NCBI RefSeq assembly: GCF_900112815.1 | Contig: NZ_FOND01000007.1 | Location: 124,001-188,000 of the forward strand | DNA: 64,000 bases | Origin: Blastococcus tunisiensis | GTDB lineage: Bacteria; Actinomycetota; Actinomycetes; Mycobacteriales; Geodermatophilaceae | Direction: 5' to 3' | In this document: positions 25,260 to 33,700 of the stretch, piece after piece | Position numbering within the stretch: position 1 is the stretch's first letter | Layout of the letters: every line of letters begins with the position of its first letter | Program-made: the position numbers and the translations under genes | Notes under the pieces: model-generated | Databases searched by the model: none | What the model was told of the DNA's origin: nothing | What the model saw: the letters and a program-made list of their open reading frames with translations, nothing else

Positions 25260-25435
25260 AGCGCTTCCGTCAGTAATCTTGACCGACGGTCGCACCGGGG
25301 TGTCGCGGCCCCGATCGCCGACCACGCTGGGCCTACGGCCTCACAAGGGGAATCCGAGCTAATCGAACTCGGAGCAATCGAGACAGATACCAGACGGCGG
25401 CACGCGGGCACCGAGCGTGAGACGGCGAGCGTCGG

Positions 25436-26344
25436 GTGAACGGCATGCAGCTGGCGTTGGTCGGCTTCGGCGCCGTTCTCGGCCTCGGGGTGTTCCTGCT
25501 GGCCCGGGCGGTGCTGGTCATCGAGCAGCCGAGGCTGGCCGACGCGCTCGCCCGCCTCGAGGGCCGGGTCGCCCCCTCTCCGGCCGGTCCCGTCGCGGGT
25601 GACTCCTGGACCCGCGTGACCGGCCGCGCCGGAGCCTGGGCCGGCGCCCGGCTGATGAATGTCGGCGTTCCGATCCCCACCCAGGCACTGGCCCTGATCG
25701 GCTGGACGCCGGAGGGGTTTCTGCTGCGCAAGGCCGGGATGGCGGCGTTCGGGGCCGGGCTCGTGCCGGTGCTGTCCGCGGTGCTGTCGGTGGCCGGCTG
25801 GCGGCTACCGGTGGTGGTGCCGGTCGCTGGGTCGCTGGTGCTCGCGGTCGGCCTGTTCTTCGTCGTGGATCTCGTCGTCCGGGATCAGGCGAAGGAGGCG
25901 CGCGGGCAGATGCGGCGGGCGCTGTGCTCCTACCTGGAGCTGGTCAGCCTGCGCCGCGACGCCAGCGAGGGCCCGACGATCGCCCTGGAACGGGCCGCGG
26001 CGCTGGGCTCGGGCTGGGTGTTCCGCCGCATCCGGGACGCGCTGGTCGGTGCCCGGCTGGCCGGCCAACAGCCGTGGGACGGGCTTCGGAGGCTGGCAAC
26101 GGACACCGGCGTCGGTGAGCTGGCCGATATCGCCGACATCGCTGTCATCGCCGCCGAGCAGGGTGCCTCGATCGCCCCGACGCTGCGGGCCCGCGCCCAG
26201 TCGCTGCGGGTGGAGTTGCTGGCGGAGGAGGAGGCGCTGGCCAACACCGCCAGCGAGAAGCTCACCGCCCCGGTGGCGCTGCTGTCCATCGCGTTCCTGC
26301 TGCTGTTCCTGTATCCCGCCCTGTCCCGACTGATGGCCAGCTGA
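25436..26344 (+). CDS. tadC: TadC-like inner-membrane platform protein
   Basis: A 302-residue protein (GTG 25436). N-terminal span (LALVGFGAVLGLGVFLLARA), two central spans (GMAAFGAGLVPVLSAVLSVA, VVVPVAGSLVLAVGLFFVVD), then the T2SSF domain (QMRRALCSYLELVSLRRDAS, VGELADIADIAVIAAEQGAS, LRARAQSLRVELLAEEEALA) and a final span (APVALLSIAFLLLFLYPALS). It pairs with TadB as the pilus platform. A GTGA overlap with a frame coming from upstream hints at an original coupled partner that the inserted element has displaced. Its transcription now depends on read-through or a new promoter. Confidence 0.87.
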   Translation: MNGMQLALVGFGAVLGLGVFLLARAVLVIEQPRLADALARLEGRVAPSPAGPVAGDSWTRVTGRAGAWAGARLMNVGVPIPTQALALIGWTPEGFLLRKAGMAAFGAGLVPVLSAVLSVAGWRLPVVVPVAGSLVLAVGLFFVVDLVVRDQAKEARGQMRRALCSYLELVSLRRDASEGPTIALERAAALGSGWVFRRIRDALVGARLAGQQPWDGLRRLATDTGVGELADIADIAVIAAEQGASIAPTLRARAQSLRVELLAEEEALANTASEKLTAPVALLSIAFLLLFLYPALSRLMAS

Positions 26345-26375
26345 CCGGCTGACTTCGACCCGAAGGGAACTCACC

Positions 26376-26573
26376 ATGACCTCACTGATCACCACACTGC
26401 TCGGCTTGGGTGGCGCGCTGCGAGACCGGTATCGGGCGGTGCGCGCCGAGCCCGAACGGGGCTCGGTGTCGATCGAGCAGGTGATCATCACCCTGGCGTT
26501 GCTGGGTATCGCGGTTGCGCTGGTGGCGGTGATCGCCAACGCGGTCACGTCTCGCTCGAGTCAGATCCAGTAG
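26376..26573 (+). CDS. Flp-like prepilin
   Basis: A 65-residue protein (ATG 26376, GAAGGGA upstream). The segment RGSVSIEQVIITLALLGIAV has the type IV prepilin layout: Gly29 before the cut, Glu34 at mature +5, then a hydrophobic stem (IITLALLGIAVALVAVIANA). The mature chain would be only about 36 residues, as in Flp pilins. It lies between tadC and three further pilin-like genes and is the best candidate for the major pilin. No prepilin peptidase gene is in the window, so one must be elsewhere. Confidence 0.78.
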   Translation: MTSLITTLLGLGGALRDRYRAVRAEPERGSVSIEQVIITLALLGIAVALVAVIANAVTSRSSQIQ

Positions 26574-26582
26574 CCATCCACC

Positions 26583-27053
26583 GTGTCTAGCTGCGCGCGG
26601 TCCGGCGGCCGGGGGAGGCCGCCGGCGCCCGGCTGCCCGGTGCCCGCTCGACCGCGCGCCGGGGAGGCGGCCCGGCGGCGGCTGGCCGGGGAGCGCGGGG
26701 CCGCAGCGGTGGAGCTGGCGATCACCTTCCCGGTGATCCTGCTGGCCGTGATGACCCTGATCCAAGGCGCCCTGTGGTTCTACGCCCGGTCGGTGGCCCT
26801 CGGCGCGGCCGAAGAAGGGGCGCGGGAGGGGCGGGTTCAGCCGGCCTCGGTCGAACGGGCGCATTCCGCGGCCGAGGATTTCCTGGCCCAGACCGCGCAG
26901 GACCTGCTGGTCGGCGCCGCGGTGAACGCAACCGGGTCGCCGACCACCATCGAGGTGACCGTGTCCGGGACATCGATCAGCCTGTTCCCGGGCGTAGCTG
27001 GCTGGTCGGTCGCCCAGACCGCCGTCGGACCGGTGGAGAGGCCGAGCCGGTGA
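26583..27053 (+). CDS. TadE-like pseudopilin
   Basis: A 156-residue protein (GTG 26583). A long basic leader ends in ERGAAAVELAITFPVILLAV: Gly, then Glu at +5, then the membrane stem, as in TadE-like minor pilins. Downstream is the TadE feature GALWFYARSVALGAAEEGAR. The rest is a small extracellular domain (NATGSPTTIEVTVSGTSISL). Its stop overlaps the start of the next gene (GTGA), so the pilin genes are coupled. Confidence 0.83.
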   Translation: MSSCARSGGRGRPPAPGCPVPARPRAGEAARRRLAGERGAAAVELAITFPVILLAVMTLIQGALWFYARSVALGAAEEGAREGRVQPASVERAHSAAEDFLAQTAQDLLVGAAVNATGSPTTIEVTVSGTSISLFPGVAGWSVAQTAVGPVERPSR

Positions 27054-27481
27054 CCCGCGACCTGCCGCTGGCGGAGCGGGGATCGATATCGGTGGAGCTG
27101 GCCGTACTGGCCCCCGCAGTGCTGCTGTTGCTGTCTTTCGCGATCTGGGCCGGGCGGACCCAGGTCGCCGACAACGGTGTGCAGGAGGCGGCCCGGGCGG
27201 CGGCCCGGGCGGCCTCGCTCGCCGTCGACGCCGACACCGCGGTGGCGGCGGCGACCGCGCAGGCCCAGGAAACCCTTGCCCGTCAGGACCTTCGATGCCA
27301 GCGCGTGGACGTCGATGTGGACAGCGCAGGCTTCCGTGCGCCGGTCGGCCAGTCCGGGGACGTGACCGTCGCCATCACCTGCACCGTTTCCATGACCGAC
27401 CTGCTCGCCCCCGGCCTGCCCGGCTCCGTGCAGATCAGCGCATCCTTCGCCAGCCCCGTCGACGCCTACCGCGAACGATGA
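27050..27481 (+). CDS. TadE/TadF-like pseudopilin
   Basis: A 143-residue protein (GTG 27050). AERGSISVELAVLAPAVLLL again has Gly and Glu+5 of a prepilin-like signal. Then comes NGVQEAARAAARAASLAVDA, the Ala-rich amphipathic helix of TadE/F proteins, and an extracellular domain with two Cys (RCQRVDVDV and ITCTVSM) that may form a disulfide. Overlaps both neighbours by four bases. Confidence 0.82.
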   Translation: MTRDLPLAERGSISVELAVLAPAVLLLLSFAIWAGRTQVADNGVQEAARAAARAASLAVDADTAVAAATAQAQETLARQDLRCQRVDVDVDSAGFRAPVGQSGDVTVAITCTVSMTDLLAPGLPGSVQISASFASPVDAYRER

Positions 27482-27909
27482 CCTCCTCACGACGTCGCGG
27501 ACGCCCACGTGGTGAGCGCGGCTCATTGAGCGTCCTGATGGCCGTCCTCGTGCCAGGACTGCTGCTGATCATCGGGCTGGCCGTCGACGGCGGCGCGAAG
27601 GTGCAGGCCACGCAACGCGCGAACGCGCTCGCTGACGAGGCTGCCCGGGCCGGCGGGCAGGCCATCGACCGCTCTGCGGCACTCGCGGGCGAGGTGCGGG
27701 TCGACACCGCGGCAGCGGTCGCCGCCGCCCAGGCCTATCTGGACCGCAGCGACGTCCGCGGCACGGTCACCGTGATCGACGCCGACACCCTGTCAGTGAC
27801 CACCACCATCACCGAGCCCACGATCTTCTTCGGCCTGATCGGCATCACCACCATGACCGTCGACGGCTCCGGCACCGCCGACCTCGTCACCGACCCGGCC
27901 GTGAACTGA
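27478..27909 (+). CDS. TadG/TadE-like pilus protein
   Basis: A 143-residue protein (ATG 27478). ERGSLSVLMAVLVPGLLLII resembles the preceding pilin signals but lacks Glu at +5 (VLMA), and the stem is followed by GLAVDGGAKVQATQRANALA, the VDGG motif typical of TadG-like/Rv3660-neighbour proteins. Lacking Glu+5, it may stay as an uncut membrane anchor. An extracellular part of about 90 residues follows (VIDADTLSVTTTITEPTIFF). It ends 13 bases before the LysM-BTAD gene. Confidence 0.8.
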   Translation: MTSSRRRGRPRGERGSLSVLMAVLVPGLLLIIGLAVDGGAKVQATQRANALADEAARAGGQAIDRSAALAGEVRVDTAAAVAAAQAYLDRSDVRGTVTVIDADTLSVTTTITEPTIFFGLIGITTMTVDGSGTADLVTDPAVN

Positions 27910-27922
27910 GGAGGGGAGCCGC

Positions 27923-30900
27923 ATGAGTGCTCGAGTGCTGGAGGCGTGCCGCCGCGTCCTCTCGCTGCTGCTTCTGCTGGCTCTCGTGGTCGGGATCCCG
28001 GTCGCGCTGTGGGTCCTGAGCCGGGCCTATCTGCCCGATCAGTTCCCGACCTGGACGCAGGTCACCGCCGCACTGTCCGGTCCGGACACCGGAGCGGTGT
28101 TCGCCGGGTTCCTGGTGGTGGTCGGCTGGGTCGCGTGGGCGGTCTTCGCGGTATCGGTGGCGGTGGAGATCCCCGCACAGCTGCGGGGTGTGCCCGCCCC
28201 CCGCCTGCCCGGGCTGGGGTCGATGCAGCAGCTGGCGGGGCTGCTGGTCGCTGCCGTTCTCGGCGTCGGCGGTGCTCCGCTGTTGTCCTGGGTCGCAGCC
28301 CCGGCCTACGCGAGTCCTCCGCTCGTCTCCGAGCAACCCGCCGCCCCGGTCGAGGAGCCGGCAGCGACCGGCAGCTCCGTCGGGCAGGCCGGTCCGGACG
28401 CCGCGGCAGCGCCCGGGCCGCAGTACACCGTGCAGCCGCGGGACACCCTGGGCCGGATCGCAGCGCGGACCCTCGGCGACTGGGAACGGTTCGACGAGAT
28501 CTTCGAACTCAATCGCGGTCGGCCGCAGCCTGACGGTCGGGAGCTGACCGACGCCCGAGTGATCCGCCCCGGCTGGGTCCTGACTCTCCCTGCCGACGCG
28601 GCGTCGCAGCCCGCTGCGGTCGCCGGCCAGGTGGTGGTCGAGTCCGGGGACACGCTGTCGGAGATCGCCGAGGAGGAGGGCCTGCCGGGGTGGCGGCCGA
28701 TCTTCGTCCTGAACGCCGGCGAGCAGCAGCCGGGTGGGCGCTTGTTCACCGACCCGCACCTGATCTTCCCCGGCCAGGTGCTGGACATCCCCGGAGATCC
28801 CCAACCGGACGAGGAAGGCCCCGCCACCTCTGAGCCGGAGGCTCCGGCTCCCGCCGAGCCGTCGGTGCCGCCACCCACGACGGATGCCCCGCCGACGGAG
28901 CAGCCGGCGACGCCATCGCGAGCCGGTGACGCCGCCGAGCAGAGCACCGACCCGGGTGAGGAGTCGCCCACCGGTCTGGCGGCGACGCTGGCCGGGGGAG
29001 GAGCACTGCTGGCCGCCGGGATCGGCGCGGCGCTGCTGGTGCAGCGGCGGCAACGGCTCCGCCGCCGCCGGGCTGGCCGCATGCTGGCGCCCACCCCGCC
29101 GACGCTGATCGGTGCCGAGGCGTCGGTGCTGGTCGCGGCGTCCGCCGGCGTCGCCGACTTCACCGCGCTGGACGTGGCGCTGCGCAGCCTCGCCGTCGCC
29201 CTCTCCGACCAGCCCGGCGCCCAGTTGCCCGACGTCGTCGGCGCCCGGCTGTCTGGGCACCGGCTGGACCTGCGGCTGCACGCCCCCACGGCGTGCGGCC
29301 CGCCGCCGCCGTGGACCGCCGATGAGACCGGGTGGTGGTGGTCCCTCGACCTCGCGGCGGACATCCCTGTGGACCCGGACCGGGCACGCGGCCGCCTGGC
29401 GCCCTATCCGGGGCTGGTCAGCGTCGGCAGTGAAGGCGGGCAGCGGTGGCTGCTGGACCTGGAGCGGATCGGCATCCTGAGGCTCAGCGGCCCGCTCGAG
29501 CGGTGCGAGGATTTCGCCCGGCACCTGGCCGCGGAGCTGGCGGTCAACAGCTGGTCGGATCTGCTGCACGCGACGGTCGTCGGCTTCGGCACCGAGCTGG
29601 TCGACCTCAACCCTGAACGGCTCCGCCACGCCGAGGACCTGGTATCCGTCGTCGCGACTCTGCACGCCACGCTGCGCCAGTACACGGACGGTGCCGACAC
29701 GAGGCGGGACGCTGTCCTGGACGGCCGGCTGCACGCGACGGCCGGAGACGGGTGGATGCCCGAGATTCTCCTCGTTGCTCCGGACGCGGGCGGCGGCGAT
29801 CGCGACCTGGCGGTGTTGACCGCCGCCATGCACCAGCACGGTGACCGCACCCCCCTTGCCGTGGTGCTGGGCGAGGAGCCGGGCGCCCCGGCCGAGGGAT
29901 GGCTGCTGACCTTGACCGACGATGGTCGCCTGCTGATCCCCGGACTGGACCTGAGCTTGCAGGCCCGGCAGCTAACCGCGCAGGAGGCAGCCGACATCGC
30001 CGCACTCCTGGCATTCGAACGCGGCGCCGACGACGCGGCAATCCCCGCTGCCGCCGGCGACCAGCCGTGGCAGACCTATACCGACGCGACCGGTGCCCTG
30101 CTCGAGAACGTCACCCTGCCGCGGGGCCCCGACCGCAACGGGGAGGGCCCGGCCGGGGTCGCCGCCGCGGCGGCGCGCGCACAGTGGACGCCGGCCGTCC
30201 CAGGCTCGGTGCTGCCGCAGGACACCGGCATCTACGTGCAGTCCTCGGCGGTCACGGTCGAGGACGTGGAGGCGCTGGCACGGCGGGCCCCGACAGACTT
30301 GAGGGACCGTGTCGAGGACGACCTTGAGCAACTGGACCGCGACCTCGCCGACTGGTGGGACCCGGACTGCAGCTGGCCGCGGCTCACGCTGCTGGGACCG
30401 ATCGCCTTGCGCGCCCACGGTGACGAGACCGCAGTCGTCAAGTCGGGCCTCCGGCGCCGGTATGAAGAAGTGGTCGCCTACCTCGCCACCCGTACCCACG
30501 GTGCGACGGGGGACGAGGCGGCCGCGGCGCTGCGCCCGGACATGGCGGACCCGGTGACCGCCCGGGCGTACGTCCACCGGGTCGCGGCCGGTGCCCGCGC
30601 CTGGTTAGGGACCGATCCGGTCACCGGGGAGAAGTATCTGAGCTCCGGTCACCGCGGCGCCTATTCGCTACGCAACGTGCTGGTCGATGCCGAGCTGTTC
30701 CGCCAGCTGCGCTGCCGCGCGGGGGTGCGCGGCGGCGACGGGATCCGTGATCTGTCGGCAGCCCTCGAGCTGGTGTCGGGACTCCCGTTCGGTCAGCGGC
30801 CGTCGGGCTACGAGTGGCTGCAGGGGCTGGATCTGGCCTACACAGCGGGAGTCTGCGACGTCGCGCACCTGGTCGTCACCTCCGCACTGGCCGACGGGGA

Positions 30901-31135
30901 TCTCGAAACGGCCCGCGCCGCCAGCCAGACGGCGCTGCTGGTGGCACCCGAGGACGAGAAGGTACTCGTCGATGCGATGTGGGTCGCGTTCCGAGACGGG
31001 AACCAAGCCGAGGGCGAGGCATTCGTCGCCCGGATCGTGGCCGTCAACGACGGTGAGGACGAGATGGACCTGCACATGAGCACGGCAGAAACGATCGCCC
31101 GAGCTCGCCGAGAGTTCGTCGCCCGCGCTTCCTAG
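27923..31135 (+). CDS. Large membrane protein with two LysM domains and a C-terminal BTAD domain
   Basis: A 1,070-residue protein (ATG 27923, GAGGGGAG upstream). Residues 10-110 hold two or three membrane spans (LLLLLALVVGIPVALWVLSR, AVFAGFLVVVGWVAWAVFAV). Two LysM domains follow, about 166-225 (YTVQPRDTLGRIAARTLGDW) and 236-290 (VVVESGDTLSEIAEEEGLPG), which bind peptidoglycan. Next are a Pro/Glu linker and another span (TLAGGGALLAAGIGAALLVQ). A long cytoplasmic part ends in a TPR-like BTAD domain (about 930-1060: ALELVSGLPFGQRPSGYEWL, LETARAASQTALLVAPEDEK). Such proteins close many actinobacterial Tad loci and may sense the wall to control the pilus. Mechanism is inference. Confidence 0.85.
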   Translation: MSARVLEACRRVLSLLLLLALVVGIPVALWVLSRAYLPDQFPTWTQVTAALSGPDTGAVFAGFLVVVGWVAWAVFAVSVAVEIPAQLRGVPAPRLPGLGSMQQLAGLLVAAVLGVGGAPLLSWVAAPAYASPPLVSEQPAAPVEEPAATGSSVGQAGPDAAAAPGPQYTVQPRDTLGRIAARTLGDWERFDEIFELNRGRPQPDGRELTDARVIRPGWVLTLPADAASQPAAVAGQVVVESGDTLSEIAEEEGLPGWRPIFVLNAGEQQPGGRLFTDPHLIFPGQVLDIPGDPQPDEEGPATSEPEAPAPAEPSVPPPTTDAPPTEQPATPSRAGDAAEQSTDPGEESPTGLAATLAGGGALLAAGIGAALLVQRRQRLRRRRAGRMLAPTPPTLIGAEASVLVAASAGVADFTALDVALRSLAVALSDQPGAQLPDVVGARLSGHRLDLRLHAPTACGPPPPWTADETGWWWSLDLAADIPVDPDRARGRLAPYPGLVSVGSEGGQRWLLDLERIGILRLSGPLERCEDFARHLAAELAVNSWSDLLHATVVGFGTELVDLNPERLRHAEDLVSVVATLHATLRQYTDGADTRRDAVLDGRLHATAGDGWMPEILLVAPDAGGGDRDLAVLTAAMHQHGDRTPLAVVLGEEPGAPAEGWLLTLTDDGRLLIPGLDLSLQARQLTAQEAADIAALLAFERGADDAAIPAAAGDQPWQTYTDATGALLENVTLPRGPDRNGEGPAGVAAAAARAQWTPAVPGSVLPQDTGIYVQSSAVTVEDVEALARRAPTDLRDRVEDDLEQLDRDLADWWDPDCSWPRLTLLGPIALRAHGDETAVVKSGLRRRYEEVVAYLATRTHGATGDEAAAALRPDMADPVTARAYVHRVAAGARAWLGTDPVTGEKYLSSGHRGAYSLRNVLVDAELFRQLRCRAGVRGGDGIRDLSAALELVSGLPFGQRPSGYEWLQGLDLAYTAGVCDVAHLVVTSALADGDLETARAASQTALLVAPEDEKVLVDAMWVAFRDGNQAEGEAFVARIVAVNDGEDEMDLHMSTAETIARARREFVARAS

Positions 31136-31365
31136 GCAAAGTGCTCACCGCCGACGGCTGAACGAGGCGCCGCCCTCGGAAACGCGATCCCCCCTGACCA
31201 CGTAGCGATCGCAATACGGGACCCGTCGCACAAGTCCTTGATGATCGCGCCGGTGGCCGCGGACAGAGTGGCGCCGGTGTGGCGGAGTTCGTGGGGTCGG
31301 ACCGCCGGCAGGCCGATGGCGTTGGCGGCGCGACGAACAGTCAGTTCCAGTTGCTGTGGGGGCAA
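31132..31365 (-). pseudogene. Tyrosine recombinase C-terminal stub
   Basis: The reading RPHELRHTGATLSAATGAII contains the HxLRHTGAT box of phage-type integrases. The expected MGH...Y box is missing after GAIIKDLCDG, and the frame runs on into unrelated residues. The N-terminal and terminal-Tyr parts are gone. It marks an old integration event just beyond the tad locus. Confidence 0.6.
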
Positions 31366-31373
31366 TCTCCTGG

Positions 31374-31658
31374 CCGCGCCCTCGCTGCTGGCATCACCGG
31401 CGGCGCCACCCTCGGCGCTCTGGCTGTGCTGATCGCGCTGCCCTCGATCCCGGTTGTCCGGGTGCCCGCGGTCGCCTTCGGCGGCGCGTTGCCGCCCGCT
31501 CAGGTGGTGTACGCCTTGGTCTGGGGAGAAGGCAGCTCACCCGGGGCCATGGTGCCGGTGTGCGTGGCCATCTCGGCGTTCGCGGCGGCGCGACCGACGC
31601 AGTCATCCTCGCCGCGGAGGTCCGCACGGCCCAGGAGCTGGGCCGGCGCTCGACGTAG
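31374..31658 (+). pseudogene. Membrane-protein relic, frameshifted
   Basis: One frame reads GRALAAGITGGATLGALAVL and PVVRVPAVAFGGALPPAQVV, clearly membrane-like; the end (GATDAVILAAEVRTAQELGR) is in another frame. A frameshift near 31590 separates them. I do not recognise the family, and the 5' end seems lost against the integrase stub. Confidence 0.45.
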
Positions 31659-31743
31659 CACGCGCACGTGGGCGTCAGGGGGACGCGGAGCGCGTGGCTG
31701 CGACGCAGTTTGGGCCGAGGGCGTTCACGCCACCTCGGCCTTG

Positions 31744-31762
31744 TTAGGTTCGCCTTACCTCA
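31744..31762 (+). promoter_or_regulatory. DtxR/IdeR-type iron box
   Basis: TTAGGTTCGCCTTACCTCA matches 15 of 19 positions of the IdeR consensus TTAGGTTAGGCTAACCTAA. It lies 20 bases before an ATG (31782) whose frame is broken: a fragment reading PTPAEGVRTVACTGARGAAG follows in another frame, like the N-terminus of DUF2470/iron-utilisation proteins. Iron-loaded IdeR would repress transcription toward 32-33 kb. Confidence 0.6.
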
Positions 31763-32035
31763 CCGGAGACGGAGCCGCTGTCATGGATGCTGGGACGGAC
31801 ACCCGGCCCCGGTTCGGTCGAGGAATGGCGTCCGACGCCGGCGGAGGGGGTTCGCACCGTCGCTTGCACCGGGGCGCGCGGGGCTGCCGGGAGGTCCGCC
31901 TGGCCTTCGCCCGGCCGGTGGCCTGTACCCGTGACCTCTAGCTAGATGGCCATGGAGCAGCTGCTGCCCACAGCCCCGTCGGCGCCGACGTCGGGACGCC
32001 GCTTGCCTGACTGGCATGGAGCGGTAGGAGATGGC

Positions 32036-32224
32036 ATGACCGAGCGGAACAGCCATCGCGCCATCGTTGCGGCACTGGCGGCAGGGACGACCTGCCCGCT
32101 GACCCTCCAGGTGCTACCGCCGCCGCTGGCGGTAGCCGGGGCCGTCCTTGGCGGCGTGGCCACGGCCTTCCTGCTCTTCCGGACCGAGGCCGGTGGAGGA
32201 AGGAACCGACGTGGATTCCCATGA
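32036..32224 (+). CDS. Small one-span membrane protein
   Basis: A 62-residue protein (ATG 32036, TAGGAGA upstream). The hydrophobic run PPPLAVAGAVLGGVATAFLLF forms one membrane segment, ahead of a short basic tail. I recognise no family. It overlaps the DUF2470 gene start by 14 bases, so the two are probably co-translated in an iron-box-controlled transcript. Confidence 0.5.
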   Translation: MTERNSHRAIVAALAAGTTCPLTLQVLPPPLAVAGAVLGGVATAFLLFRTEAGGGRNRRGFP

Positions 32225-32870
32225 ACTGGGGCTGGCCGCCCGCACAGGCTTGCACCGTGCGACCAGCGGAGCCCTGACGACGTTCCCCCGTCATGCCGCC
32301 CGACCGCACCTGACCAACGTCGCGATCAGCGCCTGCAACGACGGCAGCGCCGTTGTCCTGCTGCGGCCCGATGCACCCGCCGCCGGACATCTGCGGGCAC
32401 TTCCCTTCGCCGCCGTCACGGTTGCGGCCGCCGGCTGCCCGCGGGTGACGCTGCAGGGCGGCGCACAGCGACTGCCCGACACGGACCAAGTCGGCCGGGT
32501 CGCCTACAGGGTGGAGCCCGGCACCGTGCGCATCGGCGATGACGGGATGCCGGTGCCGATCGCTGCCTACATCGCGGCCCGCCCCGCCCTGCCCGACAGT
32601 GCTCCCGCCGTGCTGGCCCACCTGCGCTGCCCACACCACGCCGAGCAGCTGGCTGCGTGCTTGCGCGCCCTGGGCCACGACGCTCGGTTCGCGGAAGCCA
32701 CCGAACTCGACGGGCAGGGGATGACCGTCGTCGCGGCCGACCCCACCGGCGTCAGCCGCATCCGGCTCACGTTCCCGACCCCCATCTCCAGGCTGGAAGA
32801 TCTGCCCGCGGACCTGTACGTCCTGCTGACCTGCCGATGTGGCGACCGGTCCAGGCGGGGCCGCCGGTGA
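32211..32870 (+). CDS. DUF2470-domain protein (heme-utilisation/split-barrel type)
   Basis: A 219-residue protein (GTG 32211, with GGAGGAAGGA upstream). The N-terminal 120 residues resemble the pyridoxamine-oxidase-like split barrel (LTNVAISACNDGSAVVLLRP, RALPFAAVTVAAAGCPRVTL). From about residue 130 a DUF2470 domain reads AHLRCPHHAEQLAACLRALG, ATELDGQGMTVVAADPTGVS and RIRLTFPTPISRLEDLP. Related HugZ-like proteins bind or degrade heme. The iron box 450 bases upstream and the siderophore-interacting-protein relic downstream support an iron role. Substrate not proven. Confidence 0.72.
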   Translation: MDSHELGLAARTGLHRATSGALTTFPRHAARPHLTNVAISACNDGSAVVLLRPDAPAAGHLRALPFAAVTVAAAGCPRVTLQGGAQRLPDTDQVGRVAYRVEPGTVRIGDDGMPVPIAAYIAARPALPDSAPAVLAHLRCPHHAEQLAACLRALGHDARFAEATELDGQGMTVVAADPTGVSRIRLTFPTPISRLEDLPADLYVLLTCRCGDRSRRGRR

Positions 32871-33101
32871 CACTCCCCGGTGCGCCGCTCCCCTCGGCCA
32901 CTCCTTCCTGCGCCACCGGCTGGCTGCGCCGACGTTCGTCGAGGGCGGTCTGGCGGAAGGGGTCTCCCGACCTGCTCGGCAGGCCGTACGGACCGCAGTT
33001 GCCAAGAGGACGAGGATGGCCCGCAGATGATCCACGCCGTGGGCATCGGCCGAGGACCGGAGCGGGGCCGGCGCCGGCATGCCGGCGGACTGGAAAGCTA
33101 G

Positions 33102-33665
33102 GTGAGCGCGTCCGCGCCCGGGCTCCTCCCGGTCGTCGACGTCGACCTACCGCCGGGAGAGGGACCGCAGAGCTCGTCGAGGGACTCGACCACGTCGGCG
33201 ACGAGCACGCCGACACCGTCCTGCTTGTGGCCCGCGGGCTCGGCGGACTGCCGGACGCCCGCACGGCCGAGGTGGTCGGGGTCCCCTTGGCCGCCCCGGT
33301 CAGCTCGGTCGAGGGGAGGTGTACGCCGCATTGATGGGGCTGGTCGGCGCGGCCCGATCGGCTGTTGGCACCGCCGAGCCGCTCACCTCGATCGAGCAGG
33401 AGGCCGCCGAGACGCAAGGGATGGCGACCGTGCCCGCGACGGTGGTGGCCACTCGCCTGCTCTCGCCCGAACCTGCTCGAGGTCGCCTTGGCGGGGCTGG
33501 CCCTTTGCGGTGGCGGGGCGGCGACGAGGGGACGGTGAGCAGCCGCTTCGCCGCTGCCGAACCCGGCTCGCCCGTCGCGGTGTGGGGCTGGACGGTCTGC
33601 CGCACGGCCACCCCGCGGTCGTCGTCGCCGAGACCGTGAACGCCGACCACGAGATCGTCCTCGCC
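33102..33665 (+). pseudogene. Siderophore-interacting protein (DUF2470-SIP fusion), decayed
   Basis: Pieces in several frames line up with a DUF2470-plus-FAD-binding siderophore-interacting protein. DHVGDEHADTVLLVARGLGG and VPLAAPVSSVEG (DUF2470) come first, then VPATVVATRLLSP and NLLEVALAGLAL (start of the SIP FAD barrel), FAAAEPGSPVAVWGW (NAD-domain approach), and LPHGHPAVVVAETVNADHEI near the end. Internal segments of the normal 250-residue SIP are missing and frames shift at least three times. SIP enzymes reduce ferric siderophores in the cytosol. It is dead here. Confidence 0.55.
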
Positions 33666-33700
33666 GCGCAGTGCTGTGGTCATGGCAGAAACAGCCCAGT

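Larger units (their letters stand above)
21940..25400 (-). mobile_element. Three-gene recombinase element inserted between tadB and tadC
   Basis: A 3.4-kb block on the minus strand splits the otherwise continuous tad operon. It encodes an integrase (25217-24087), an XRE protein (24082-23765) and a zinc-ribbon recombinase (23768-21849), nearly or fully overlapping and no doubt co-transcribed. TadA-TadB and TadC onward are on the plus strand and tightly coupled elsewhere, so the interruption is secondary. Exact ends are not resolved: 10-bp direct repeats CCCCCGCTTC (21930/25222) and TCGGGAACCT (21983/25250) are candidates. I see no terminal inverted repeats. Confidence 0.7.

Noticed and set aside
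22011-25439. A 1,142-codon open frame on the + strand across the inserted element
   Set aside because: It is the antisense shadow of the three recombinase genes, kept open by GC-rich codon bias; composition (runs of Gly/Arg/Val, no domain) is not that of a protein.
27887-29839. A 650-codon minus-strand frame opposite the LysM-BTAD gene
   Set aside because: Shadow frame; the + strand has two LysM domains and membrane spans.
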